A stretch of 64,000 nucleotides of DNA from positions 62,001 to 126,000 of the forward strand of contig NZ_JACFXV010000031.1 in the NCBI RefSeq assembly GCF_014050225.1. The letters run 5' to 3'. Under the pieces are notes generated by a model. That model had not been told where the DNA came from. It made no database searches and was given only the letters and a program-made list of their open reading frames with translations. This stretch comes from Stappia albiluteola (GTDB lineage Bacteria; Pseudomonadota; Alphaproteobacteria; Rhizobiales; Stappiaceae). This document shows, in pieces, positions 24,136 to 32,015 of this stretch; the first letter of the stretch is position 1; every line of letters begins with the position of its first letter. The position numbers and the translations under genes are program-made.

Positions 24136-24891
24136 ATGATCCGCACGCCGACACTGACCGACCAGCAGATTGCCGATTTCGACCGCGACGGTTTCGTCCA
24201 TGTGCCGGGCGCCTTTTCGCCCGAGGAAATGGCCACGATCGAAGCCTGGGCGAAGGAGGTGACCTCGGCGCCGGAAGTGCCCGGCCGGCAGTGGGTCTAT
24301 CACGAGAAAAGCCGCATCGACGGCGCGGACCTCATCAACCGGATCGAGAAGATCGCGCCCTTCCATGACGGCTTTCGCGCGATCGCCACGGCGCTCGGCA
24401 AGGTGGCCGGCCAGGCCTTCGGCGAGGAGGCTGTGCTCTTCAAGGAAAAGATCAATTTCAAGATGCCGGGCGGCGGCGGCTTCGAACCGCATCAGGACGC
24501 CCAGGCCGGCTGGAACGTCTATGCGAGCAACTTCGTCAACGTGATGCTGTGTATCGACGAGGCGACGGTCGAGAACGGCTGCCTGGAGGTGACCGCCGGC
24601 CATCACCGCCGCGGGCTGCTGCGCGGCATGGAGCCGCTGCGCGAGGAGGACATGGTCGGCATGGAGTTCGTGCATTGCCCGACCCGCCCCGGCGACCTGG
24701 TGCTTTTCGACGCCTATTGCCCGCACCGTTCCGCGCCGAACCCGACGGCCAACACGCGGCGCATGTATTTCGCGACCTACAACAAGGCGTCCGAAGGCGA
24801 TCACTTCGACCGGTATCACGCCGACAAGCACCGCAACTATCCGCCGGATATCGAGCGCGAGGCGGGCAGGAGCTACGTCTACAAGGTCTGA
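24136..24891 (+). CDS. phytanoyl-CoA dioxygenase-family Fe(II)/2-oxoglutarate oxygenase
   Basis: Soluble oxygenase of 251 residues with the double-stranded beta-helix iron site: EPHQDAQAGW gives the first His and Asp (H-x-D), and CPHRSAPN gives the distal His, followed by the Asn/Arg region expected to bind 2-oxoglutarate. The N-terminal FDRDGFVHVPGAFSPEEM is the standard opening of the PhyH family. Substrates in this family range from acyl chains to ectoine, phosphonates and natural products, and none can be assigned here. It sits between opgC and opgH, flanked on both sides by strong terminators, so it is probably its own transcription unit. Confidence 0.88.
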   Translation: MIRTPTLTDQQIADFDRDGFVHVPGAFSPEEMATIEAWAKEVTSAPEVPGRQWVYHEKSRIDGADLINRIEKIAPFHDGFRAIATALGKVAGQAFGEEAVLFKEKINFKMPGGGGFEPHQDAQAGWNVYASNFVNVMLCIDEATVENGCLEVTAGHHRRGLLRGMEPLREEDMVGMEFVHCPTRPGDLVLFDAYCPHRSAPNPTANTRRMYFATYNKASEGDHFDRYHADKHRNYPPDIEREAGRSYVYKV

Positions 24892-24912
24892 CGCAATACG
24901 CAGTCGAACGAC

Positions 24913-24941
24913 AAAAGGGCCGGCGCATGACCGGCCCTTTT
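24913..24941. terminator. bidirectional terminator between oxygenase and opgH
   Basis: Perfect 11-base stem AAAAGGGCCGG / CCGGCCCTTTT with a seven-base loop; A-run before and T-run after make it work in both directions for the two convergent genes. Confidence 0.9.
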
Positions 24942-24967
24942 CGTATCGCACCGTTTATCCGCCGTCG

Positions 24968-26824
24968 TCAGGCGTCGGCGCGGGCAAGCTCCGGCTTGTA
25001 GGCGCCTTCGGCGTCCTTCAGCGCTTCCAGCCGCAGGGGCATCAGGCTTGCCGGTACCGAGACCTCCTCCGGGACCCGCCAGAGCGACGAGGCGAGGGCC
25101 GCCGCGCCGACATCGCGGCGCGACGTGATGAGCGCGAAGGGGATAGCCAGCAGCGGGCCGGCAACGATCGGCAGCAGCGGCCAGACAAGCGACCAGGACT
25201 GGCTGGCGGTCCAGACGATGCCGGTCAGCCCGAACAGGGTCTGCGGCCACAGCTTGGAGGCCGTCAGGCGAAACGGAAGGCCGTGCGGCTGGCGGGACTG
25301 CGCGCCCCAGCCGACGGCGCGGCCGAAGGGCAGGCCGGCGATGAAGATCGACTCGGCCACCGCCATGATCGGCGCAAGCAGGGCGGAATAGATCATCTCT
25401 CCGAGCGTGCTGGTCACCACCCGCAGCGCACCACCGAAGCGGGTGCGCAGCTTCCGGTCGGCCAGAATGTCGATCACCGTGGCGATCTTCGGCGCGAAGA
25501 CCATCACCATGATGGTGACGAAAAGCGCGAAGCCGGTGGTGCGGTGGAATTGCAGCACCTCGTCGCCGCCCATCACCGCAAGCGTCGCCGCCAGCACCAT
25601 GAAGACAAGCCAGGCGGGCGAACTGACGAACATCAGGATTGCCAGGATCAGCTGGATGCGGCTCGTCAGCTTCAGGTTTTTCAGGTTCAGGAGCTTCAGA
25701 TATTGCAGGTTGCCCTGGCACCAGCGCAGGTCGCGGCGGATGAACTCCAGCAGATGCGGCGGGTTCTCCTCGAAGCTTTCCGTCTCCACCGGCAGCACGC
25801 GCACGTCGTAGCCCGCGCGGCGCATCAGCACGGCCTCGACCTGATCGTGGCTGAGGATCGGCCCGGAAAGCGGCCCCTTGCCGGGAAGCACCGGCAGGTG
25901 GCAGGCATCGATGAACGGCTGCAGGCGGATGACGGCATTATGCCCCCAGTAAGGGCCGCAATCGCCCTGCCACCAGGCGCTGCCGAGCGTGTAGGAACGC
26001 ATGCCGAGCCGCATGCCGTACTGGAAGACACGGGCGAAGGCGCTCGCGGTCGGCAGGCCGACCACGAGGCTCTGCAGGATGCCGAGGCGGGGATTGGCCT
26101 CCATCCGGCGCACCAGGTCGAGCACGGTGGAAGCCGCCATGAAGCTGTCGGCATCCAGCACCAGCGCATAGGTATGCAGGTGGCCCCAGCGATCGCAGAA
26201 ATCGCGGATATTGCCGGACTTGAAGGCGAAATTGTCCTCGCGGCGGCGATAGGTCACCGGGAATTCAGCCTGCCAGCGCGCGGCGAGGTCGGCGAATGCG
26301 GCTTCCTCGCGGGCGGCGATGGCGTCGTCGTTGGTGTCGCTCAGGATATAGAGGTGGAAGGCCCTGCCTTCGCCCGAGCGCATCAGGTCGGCGATCATCG
26401 CCTCCAGATTGGTCAGGACCTGATCGACATCCTCGTTGCGGATGCAGGAGAGAATGGCGGTGGAGGAAATCAGCGGCGCGCGCGCGTCGGGACCGGCGAT
26501 CGGGCAAACGGCCGCGATCGGGTCGCGCGCGAGGCGCATCAGGCACAGGCCGATCACCGCGTTCCAGAAGCCGATCACGGTCCAGGGCAAGGTCGCCACG
26601 AAACAGAGGATCATCGCCCCTTCGCCAAGGCTTATGCCGTTCGACGAGAGGGTGACAGCCAGAAGCGCGGTCAGCGCCAGGATCGACGAGCCGACCAGCG
26701 TGGCGAACACGATGCGGCGCGGCCTGACCGACGGCGCGACCATGCCGGGCGCGGCACCGAACCGCACGGGCCCGTCCATCGGGGCCGAAACTGAACCTTC
26801 CATCTCCAGCACGTTACGCGCCAT
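24968..26824 (-). CDS. opgH: glucans biosynthesis glucosyltransferase OpgH (MdoH)
   Basis: Inner-membrane family 2 glucosyltransferase of 618 residues that makes the beta-1,2-glucan backbone of osmoregulated periplasmic glucans from UDP-glucose. Two N-terminal helices (about 38-90) precede the catalytic domain, which shows SCIRNEDVD, ALVLDADSFM (the D-x-D) and RRDLRWCQGNLQY (the Q/R-x-x-R-W motif). Several C-terminal membrane helices follow (about 395-560). At 618 residues it is shorter than E. coli OpgH (about 850) but normal for alphaproteobacterial members. No opgG is present in this window. Likely osmotically regulated from family knowledge. Confidence 0.92.
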   Translation of the reverse strand: MARNVLEMEGSVSAPMDGPVRFGAAPGMVAPSVRPRRIVFATLVGSSILALTALLAVTLSSNGISLGEGAMILCFVATLPWTVIGFWNAVIGLCLMRLARDPIAAVCPIAGPDARAPLISSTAILSCIRNEDVDQVLTNLEAMIADLMRSGEGRAFHLYILSDTNDDAIAAREEAAFADLAARWQAEFPVTYRRREDNFAFKSGNIRDFCDRWGHLHTYALVLDADSFMAASTVLDLVRRMEANPRLGILQSLVVGLPTASAFARVFQYGMRLGMRSYTLGSAWWQGDCGPYWGHNAVIRLQPFIDACHLPVLPGKGPLSGPILSHDQVEAVLMRRAGYDVRVLPVETESFEENPPHLLEFIRRDLRWCQGNLQYLKLLNLKNLKLTSRIQLILAILMFVSSPAWLVFMVLAATLAVMGGDEVLQFHRTTGFALFVTIMVMVFAPKIATVIDILADRKLRTRFGGALRVVTSTLGEMIYSALLAPIMAVAESIFIAGLPFGRAVGWGAQSRQPHGLPFRLTASKLWPQTLFGLTGIVWTASQSWSLVWPLLPIVAGPLLAIPFALITSRRDVGAAALASSLWRVPEEVSVPASLMPLRLEALKDAEGAYKPELARADA

Positions 26825-26941
26825 GGATCACACCTTTTGTCACTGCACAACGACACTCAAATCGACACTGTGGCTGTTTCAGGGCCGAACCTATGGGGTA
26901 TACGTCGCTAACCCCGAGAAGAGATTTCCAGACAGCGCACC

Positions 26942-27940
26942 ATGTCCCAGAAGATGACGATTTCCGCCAGAGCCCTCTGGTACGTGGCACCCGGCCGGAC
27001 CGAAATCCGGACCGAGGACCTGCCCGCTCCAGCCGAAGGCGAGATCCGCGTGGCCGCCATCGCCAGCGGAATCAGCCGCGGTACCGAAAGCCTCGTCTTT
27101 CGCGGCGCGGTGCCGCAAAACGAGTGGGAGCGGATGCGTGCGCCCTTTCAGGCGGGCGATTTTCCCTTTCCGGTCAAATACGGTTACGCCTGTGTCGGGT
27201 ATGCCGAAGGTCTGACTGCCGCTGCGGGCGAGCCGGGTGGAAAATGCCCCGTCTTCGTCCTGCATCCGCATCAGGATCGCTTCAACGTTCCCGTCGATGC
27301 CGTCGTTCCCATCCCGGCCGGAATACCCGTCGAGCGGGCAACCCTGGCGGCCAATATGGAAACGGCGCTCAATGGGTTATGGGACGGAATGCCTTCACCC
27401 GGGGATCACATTACTGTGGTCGGGGGCGGCGTCGTCGGCCTGCTGACCGCATGGCTCGCATCGAAGATTCCCGCGACGTCCGTAACGCTCGTGGATATCA
27501 ACGAAGCGCGGGCGAAGGTTGCGGCGGCACTCGGGCTCGCCTTCGCGACGCCCGCCACGGCAACGACGGATCAGGACCTCGTCATCCACGCCAGCGGCCA
27601 ACCGGCCGGGCTCGACACCGCCCTTGCGCTCGCGGGTCAGGAAGCCACCGTCCTGGAGATGAGCTGGTATGGCGACACGCCGGTCACCGCGTCCCTCGGA
27701 CAGGCCTTTCACAGCCGGCGGCTGACGCTGAAATCGAGCCAGGTCGGCGGCATCGCCGCCCATCGCCGGCCGCGCTGGACGTACCGCCGGCGGCTTGAAA
27801 CCGCGCTGTCACTTCTGCGTGATGATGCTCTCGACGCCCTGCTTGCACCGCCGATTTCCTTCGCGGATCTGCCGGGAGAGCTTCCCGACATCCTTTCCGG
27901 CAAACGCGACGTGCTTGCCCAGGTCGTGGTTTATCCTTAA
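26942..27940 (+). CDS. medium-chain dehydrogenase/reductase-like protein, first gene of pterin cluster
   Basis: Soluble MDR-superfamily oxidoreductase-like protein of 332 residues. The N-terminal GroES-like half has SGISRGTESLVFRG where classical zinc alcohol dehydrogenases have their Cys-x-Thr; the usual zinc ligands are thus not obvious. The nucleotide domain opens with ITVVGGGVVGLLTAWLA, a G-x-G-x-x-G NAD(P) motif. Proteins with this SRGTE signature (as in bacteriochlorophyllide and related dehydrogenases) act on bulky or cyclic substrates. It is followed after 64 bases by the pterin synthase homologue. It is divergent from opgH, with a 117-base shared control region. Confidence 0.85.
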   Translation: MSQKMTISARALWYVAPGRTEIRTEDLPAPAEGEIRVAAIASGISRGTESLVFRGAVPQNEWERMRAPFQAGDFPFPVKYGYACVGYAEGLTAAAGEPGGKCPVFVLHPHQDRFNVPVDAVVPIPAGIPVERATLAANMETALNGLWDGMPSPGDHITVVGGGVVGLLTAWLASKIPATSVTLVDINEARAKVAAALGLAFATPATATTDQDLVIHASGQPAGLDTALALAGQEATVLEMSWYGDTPVTASLGQAFHSRRLTLKSSQVGGIAAHRRPRWTYRRRLETALSLLRDDALDALLAPPISFADLPGELPDILSGKRDVLAQVVVYP

Positions 27941-28004
27941 GCCGTGCGGCAACCCGGCAGCCGCACGCTGCCTTTCCTGGCCGTCCTTGAGGAGCCGTAG
28001 TGCC

Positions 28005-28406
28005 ATGCATGCCGTCGAAGTCCGCGACCACATCATGATTGCCCATTCCTTCAAGGGCGAGCTCTTCGGTCCGGCCCAGGCGCTGCACGGCGCGACCTTC
28101 GTGGTCGATGCCGCCTTCTTCGCCAGGGACCTGGACGAGAACGGAGTCGTGATCGATATCGGCCGGGCGCACGAGGCGCTGAAGGAAATCCTCGCGCCGC
28201 TGAACTACCGCAACCTCGACGACGTGCCGGAATTCGCCGGCAGGAACACCACGACGGAATTCCTGAGCCGGCACATCTTCGACAGGCTGGCGGAAGTGGC
28301 GCGCGCCGGCGGGCTCGGCCGCAAGGGCGGCGAACTCTCGACGATCCGCGTTACCCTGCACGAATCCCACGCCGCGCGCGCCTGGTACGAAGCTCCGATC
28401 GGCTGA
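28005..28406 (+). CDS. 6-pyruvoyl-tetrahydropterin synthase/QueD homologue lacking catalytic residues
   Basis: 133-residue T-fold protein of the PTPS/QueD family. The start block AHSFKGELFG...ALHGATF aligns with the family's AH...C...LHGH-x-F. His14 and His28 are kept as zinc ligands, but the third His is Ala30, and the catalytic Cys position is Ala24. The later D-H dyad (LDHH in QueD) reads LNYRN here, while LHESHAARAWY near 118-128 keeps the substrate-binding Glu120. So the pterin pocket is probably kept and normal PTPS chemistry lost. The ATG at 28005 follows GAGGAG. It precedes a glycosyltransferase by 11 bases. Confidence 0.86.
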   Translation: MHAVEVRDHIMIAHSFKGELFGPAQALHGATFVVDAAFFARDLDENGVVIDIGRAHEALKEILAPLNYRNLDDVPEFAGRNTTTEFLSRHIFDRLAEVARAGGLGRKGGELSTIRVTLHESHAARAWYEAPIG

Positions 28407-28417
28407 GCGGCGGTCCG

Positions 28418-29473
28418 ATGGCGGCGGACGTCCATTTCCTCTATCCCGGCGATCTCGCGACACCAACCGGCGGCTATGCCTATGACCGGCGGTTGATCGG
28501 CGCGCTTCGCGAGGCGGGCGTCGCCGTCGAGGCTATGTCGCTTGGAGACGGATATCCCGATCCCACCGCATCGCAGGTGGCGGCCGCAAGGGCCGCTTTC
28601 GCCGGGCTGCCCGATGGTGCCGCCGTTATCATCGACGGCCTCGCCTATGGCGTGCTGGATGATGTCGCCCGCGCCGAATGCCGCCGGCTGAAGCTCGTCG
28701 CCCTGGTGCATCATCCGCTGGCGCTTGAAACAGGCGTTCCGGCGGAGCGGGCACGGGCATTGCGCGACGCCGAGCGCGAAGCCCTGAAACAGGCGGCGGC
28801 CATCCTGACGACGAGCCATGCGACGGCGGATACGCTGGCGGCGGATTACGAGGTCGCGCGGGAAAAGATCACGGTGATCGAGCCCGGACTGGACCGGGCC
28901 GAGCGGGCATCGGGCCGCCCCGCCGGCGAAGGGGCCGGCATCCTCTCGGTCGGCTCGATCATTCCGCGCAAGGACCACGCGACGCTGATTTCCGCGCTTG
29001 CCGGCCTGCGCGAGGAAGCCTGGCATCTCGACATCGTCGGCGACGGCACGCGCCATACCGATTGCCGGAGGCTCTTGCGGCAACAGATCGAGCGGTTCGG
29101 ACTGTCGGACCGGGTGACGCTGCATGGCGCCCTCACTCCCGAGGCTCTCGACGCCCACTATCGGAGGGCCGATATTTTCGCGCTGACGACCGCCTATGAG
29201 GGCTACGGCATGGCCTTCGCCGAAGCCATGGCGCGGGGCCTGCCGGTGGTCGCCACCGGCGAGGGCGCCGTCGGCCGGACCGTACCCGCCGAGGCAGGTT
29301 TCGTGCTGAAGGCGGGTGATGTCGACGCGGTGCGCGAAGCCCTTCGCCGGCTGATCGCCGAAGCGGAGCTGCGACACCGGATGGGCGAAGCCGCCTTCCG
29401 CCATGCGTCCGGCCTGCCGGGCTGGGCGGACGCAGCCAGAACCCTGACCGACCTGCTGGAGACCCTTGAATGA
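28418..29473 (+). CDS. GT4 family glycosyltransferase in pterin cluster
   Basis: GT-B-fold glycosyltransferase of 351 residues. The N-terminal domain begins HFLYPGDLATPTGGYAYDRRL, with the glycine loop usual for GT4 enzymes, and includes LVALVHHPLALE. The C-terminal domain has GILSVGSIIPRKDHATLISAL and later AYEGYGMAFAEAMARGLPVVATGEGA, the E-x7-E nucleotide-sugar site. Position between a pterin-fold protein and a methyltransferase suggests that a small molecule, perhaps a pterin, is glycosylated, as in bacteria that make pterin glycosides; this is inference. It overlaps the next gene by ATGA. Confidence 0.87.
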   Translation: MAADVHFLYPGDLATPTGGYAYDRRLIGALREAGVAVEAMSLGDGYPDPTASQVAAARAAFAGLPDGAAVIIDGLAYGVLDDVARAECRRLKLVALVHHPLALETGVPAERARALRDAEREALKQAAAILTTSHATADTLAADYEVAREKITVIEPGLDRAERASGRPAGEGAGILSVGSIIPRKDHATLISALAGLREEAWHLDIVGDGTRHTDCRRLLRQQIERFGLSDRVTLHGALTPEALDAHYRRADIFALTTAYEGYGMAFAEAMARGLPVVATGEGAVGRTVPAEAGFVLKAGDVDAVREALRRLIAEAELRHRMGEAAFRHASGLPGWADAARTLTDLLETLE

Positions 29474-30282
29474 GCGGCTTTTCGAGCGAATGGCTCGCCT
29501 CCCGCGAACCCGTGGACCAGCGGGCGCGGAATGTCCGCGTGCGCGACGGCTTTCTCGATCACCTCAGGGCTTCGACAAAGGGGCGCGTGCCGCATCTCGT
29601 CGACCTCGGCTCCGGGACGGGATCGTCGCTGCGCGCGCTGGCGCCCGCGATCGGCGGGCCGCAGCACTGGACGCTGACCGATCACGATCCCGCCCTGCTG
29701 GCGCTCGCCAAGAGCGCCGCCGAACCCTTCGCCGATTGCCGGGCGGAGGTGCGGCAGGCCGACCTTGCCGCCGATCTTGCGGCCGCACTGCCGGACGACG
29801 CCGATGCGGTGACGACCTCCGCCTTTCTCGACCTCGTATCCGAGCGCTGGCTTGGCGACTTGATCGCGGTGCTCGCCAAGCGTCGCCTGCCCTTTCTCGC
29901 CATGCTGACTTATGACGGACGAGCGGGCGCGGCCCCCGCGCATCCCTTCGACGAAACCGTGCGGCAAGCCATGAACCGGCACCAGAAGACCGACAAGGGC
30001 TTCGGTCCGGCGCTTGGACCGGATGCCGCGGCGCGCGCCGTGAGCGCCTTCGCCGAAGCCGGATTTCTGGTCATTGCCGGCGCCTCCGACTGGCGGGCGC
30101 TGGCCGCCGAGACCGCCTTCCAGACGATGCTGGTGGAAGGTTGGGCGCAGGCCGCCCGCGAGATCGGCGAGGACGAAGCTTCAATCGCCGCCTGGCAGGA
30201 GGACCGGCTGTCGCGCATCAACGCGCAAGGCCTGACCACGCTGGTCGGCCATCTGGACTTCGCCGCGCTGCCCGCGATCTAA
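29470..30282 (+). CDS. class I SAM-dependent methyltransferase in pterin cluster
   Basis: Soluble methyltransferase-like protein of 270 residues. Motif I reads LVDLGSGTGSSLRAL, followed by LTDHDPALLALA for the acidic motif II that binds the ribose of S-adenosylmethionine, and a motif near DADAVTTSAFLDLVS. The rest is not distinctive. The gene overlaps the glycosyltransferase (ATGA) and its tail overlaps the tail of the convergent RibD-C gene by four bases. Substrate unknown; by context it may methylate the cluster product. Confidence 0.88.
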   Translation: MSGFSSEWLASREPVDQRARNVRVRDGFLDHLRASTKGRVPHLVDLGSGTGSSLRALAPAIGGPQHWTLTDHDPALLALAKSAAEPFADCRAEVRQADLAADLAAALPDDADAVTTSAFLDLVSERWLGDLIAVLAKRRLPFLAMLTYDGRAGAAPAHPFDETVRQAMNRHQKTDKGFGPALGPDAAARAVSAFAEAGFLVIAGASDWRALAAETAFQTMLVEGWAQAAREIGEDEASIAAWQEDRLSRINAQGLTTLVGHLDFAALPAI

Positions 30283-31088
30283 ATTCCCGACAGATCGCAG
30301 TCGACCAGCAGCTCCGACCCCAGGCAATGGGTGACGGTGGGAGGGCGGATCGCCTCGTCGACGGTTGCGATCGCCGGCAATTGCAGGCCGGCCGGCCCCG
30401 AGCCAAGCAGGACCGGCGAGATCAACAGATGCAGCCGGTCGAGCGCGCGCGCGTCGATGAAGCGCGAAATCGTCTGCGCTCCGCCTTCCAGCAGCACCCT
30501 GCGAAAGCCCTGCGCGCTCAGGAACGCGCGGATCGCATGCGGGTCCACATTGCCGCCGCTCATCCCGAGGCGGTGCACCTCGACGCCATCCGGCGCCGCG
30601 CCCGGCGCATCGGCGCCGGTCAGCAGCAGGCAGCGCGCACCGTCTTCGGTATTCAGGCTTTCCCAATCCTCCAGCCGGCCACGGGGATCGATGACGACCC
30701 GGGCGGGATTGCGCCCGGCGACGAGGCGGACGGTCAGGCGCGGCCGGTCGCAGATCGCTGTGCCCACGCCAACCACTACCGCGTCGCAGACGGCGCGCAG
30801 GCGATGGAGATGGGCAAGACAATCCGGGCCGTTGATATATTTCGAGTGGCCGGTGACGGTGGCGATCCGTCCGTCGAGCGACTGGCCGAGTTGGCCGACC
30901 ACCGTCAGATCGGAGCGGGTTTCGAGCAGCGGACCGAAGAGCGGGGCATAGGCGTCTGGCAGGACGCTGCCCGCGCCCTGAAAAGCCTCGAGAACGGCAA
31001 GCCAGTCCGGATCGTCGAAGCGTTCGGCCTCATCCGGACCATCCGGCAGCGCAACCACACTGGCGCTTCCGCCACCCCGCCGAGACAT
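30279..31088 (-). CDS. RibD C-terminal/dihydrofolate-reductase-like NADPH reductase
   Basis: 269-residue protein with a RibD_C domain from about residue 60: VVGQLGQSLDGRIAT, SKYINGPDCLAHLHRLRAVCDAVVVGVGT and VLLEGGAQTISRFID, the standard motifs for NADPH and substrate binding. It lacks the deaminase domain of full RibD, and its N-terminal 55 residues are extra. RibD_C-only enzymes reduce pyrimidine or pterin-like rings, so it fits a pterin pathway. It is convergent with the methyltransferase and shares its last four bases. Start at 31088 is the first reasonable ATG. Confidence 0.86.
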   Translation of the reverse strand: MSRRGGGSASVVALPDGPDEAERFDDPDWLAVLEAFQGAGSVLPDAYAPLFGPLLETRSDLTVVGQLGQSLDGRIATVTGHSKYINGPDCLAHLHRLRAVCDAVVVGVGTAICDRPRLTVRLVAGRNPARVVIDPRGRLEDWESLNTEDGARCLLLTGADAPGAAPDGVEVHRLGMSGGNVDPHAIRAFLSAQGFRRVLLEGGAQTISRFIDARALDRLHLLISPVLLGSGPAGLQLPAIATVDEAIRPPTVTHCLGSELLVDCDLSGI

Positions 31089-31335
31089 CCAGACCTCCCC
31101 AAAAGCCGGCCTCTCTCACCCGAGGCGGACATCGTTTGCGGCCAATAAATCGACGCCTTGTCAGGAACACCAATGAAGGCGATCTCACATTGTCGTGATC
31201 CGACGAGGCCGTTGATATGCAGCGAACTCGCGCAGGCTTGAACGATGCAGGCGCGCGTCGCACAAACTGGGTGGTCCGTGCGGCCGGCAATCGTCGTAAG
31301 CTGATCGCGAGTGAGCGAGATCCGGGAGGGAACGC

Positions 31336-31872
31336 ATGACGGGGGAAAAGGGGTTCGTCTACACGCCGGTGGCGCGGCTCTTCCACTGGGTCACCGCGGT
31401 TCTGGTGCTGGCGATGGTTCCGGCCGGCATCACCATGGTCAATATCGGCCCAGGCAAGCTGCAGAATACGCTGTTCGACTTCCACCGCTCGACCGGGGTG
31501 CTGCTCTTCGTGATCACCTTTGCCCGGCTGCTGTGGCGGCTGAAACATCCGCCCGCGCCGCTGGAGGACACGATCCCGGCCTGGCAGCGCAAGGCGGCGC
31601 ATGCGACTCATTGGTTGCTCTATGCGGTGCTGCTTTTCTCGCCGCTGCTCGGCTGGGTGGCGACATCCGCTTATCCGGCGCCGATTCCCGTCTACGGCCT
31701 CTTCACGCTGCCGCCGATCATTCCGCCGGACCGGGCGCTTTCGACGCTGCTGTTCAACATCCACCAGGTCATCGGCATCGTCTTCAGCCTGGCCGTGGTG
31801 GTCCACATCGCCGCCGCCCTGCATCACCGGCTGATCCTCAAGGACAATGTATTGGCCCGGATGACGGGATAA
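31336..31872 (+). CDS. cytochrome b561 family protein
   Basis: Membrane cytochrome of 178 residues with four hydrophobic helices. Haem-ligand histidines are in the right places: RLFHWVTAVLVL, LFDFHRSTGVLL, AAHATHWLLYAVLL and NIHQVIGIVF/VVHIAAALHH. The PVYGLFTLPP loop between helices 3 and 4 is usual. It would take electrons from quinol and pass them to a periplasmic acceptor, or act as a superoxide:quinone oxidoreductase as shown for E. coli CybB. It has a GGGAGGGA ribosome site. No partner gene is adjacent. Confidence 0.92.
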   Translation: MTGEKGFVYTPVARLFHWVTAVLVLAMVPAGITMVNIGPGKLQNTLFDFHRSTGVLLFVITFARLLWRLKHPPAPLEDTIPAWQRKAAHATHWLLYAVLLFSPLLGWVATSAYPAPIPVYGLFTLPPIIPPDRALSTLLFNIHQVIGIVFSLAVVVHIAAALHHRLILKDNVLARMTG

Positions 31873-31904
31873 CCGGCCGCCACCGGCCCCGAGAATTGCC
31901 GATT

Positions 31905-31930
31905 ATTAATTGACCAACCGGTCGATTAAT
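31905..31930. promoter_or_regulatory. TetR-type operator candidate upstream of pcaF
   Basis: ATTAATTGACC (31905-31915) and GGTCGATTAAT (31920-31930) form an 11-base inverted repeat with one mismatch and an AACC spacer, in an AT-rich window 86 bases before the thiolase gene. The centre TGACC-AACC-GGTC is the type of site bound by TetR-family repressors of acyl and aromatic catabolism; no such regulator is adjacent. Confidence 0.65.
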
Positions 31931-32015
31931 TATTAAATGCGCGCTGTTCAAACCGGATGGCGAAGGCTAGGTCATGAACTCATAAATCTGAACCGGCAAT
32001 GCGGGAGAAAACGCC

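Noticed and set aside
24136-24891. 2-aminoethylphosphonate dioxygenase (PhnY) assignment
   Set aside because: Considered because PhnY belongs to the same oxygenase family, but no phosphonate gene (PhnZ, transport) is nearby and family-wide similarity is too low to specify substrate.
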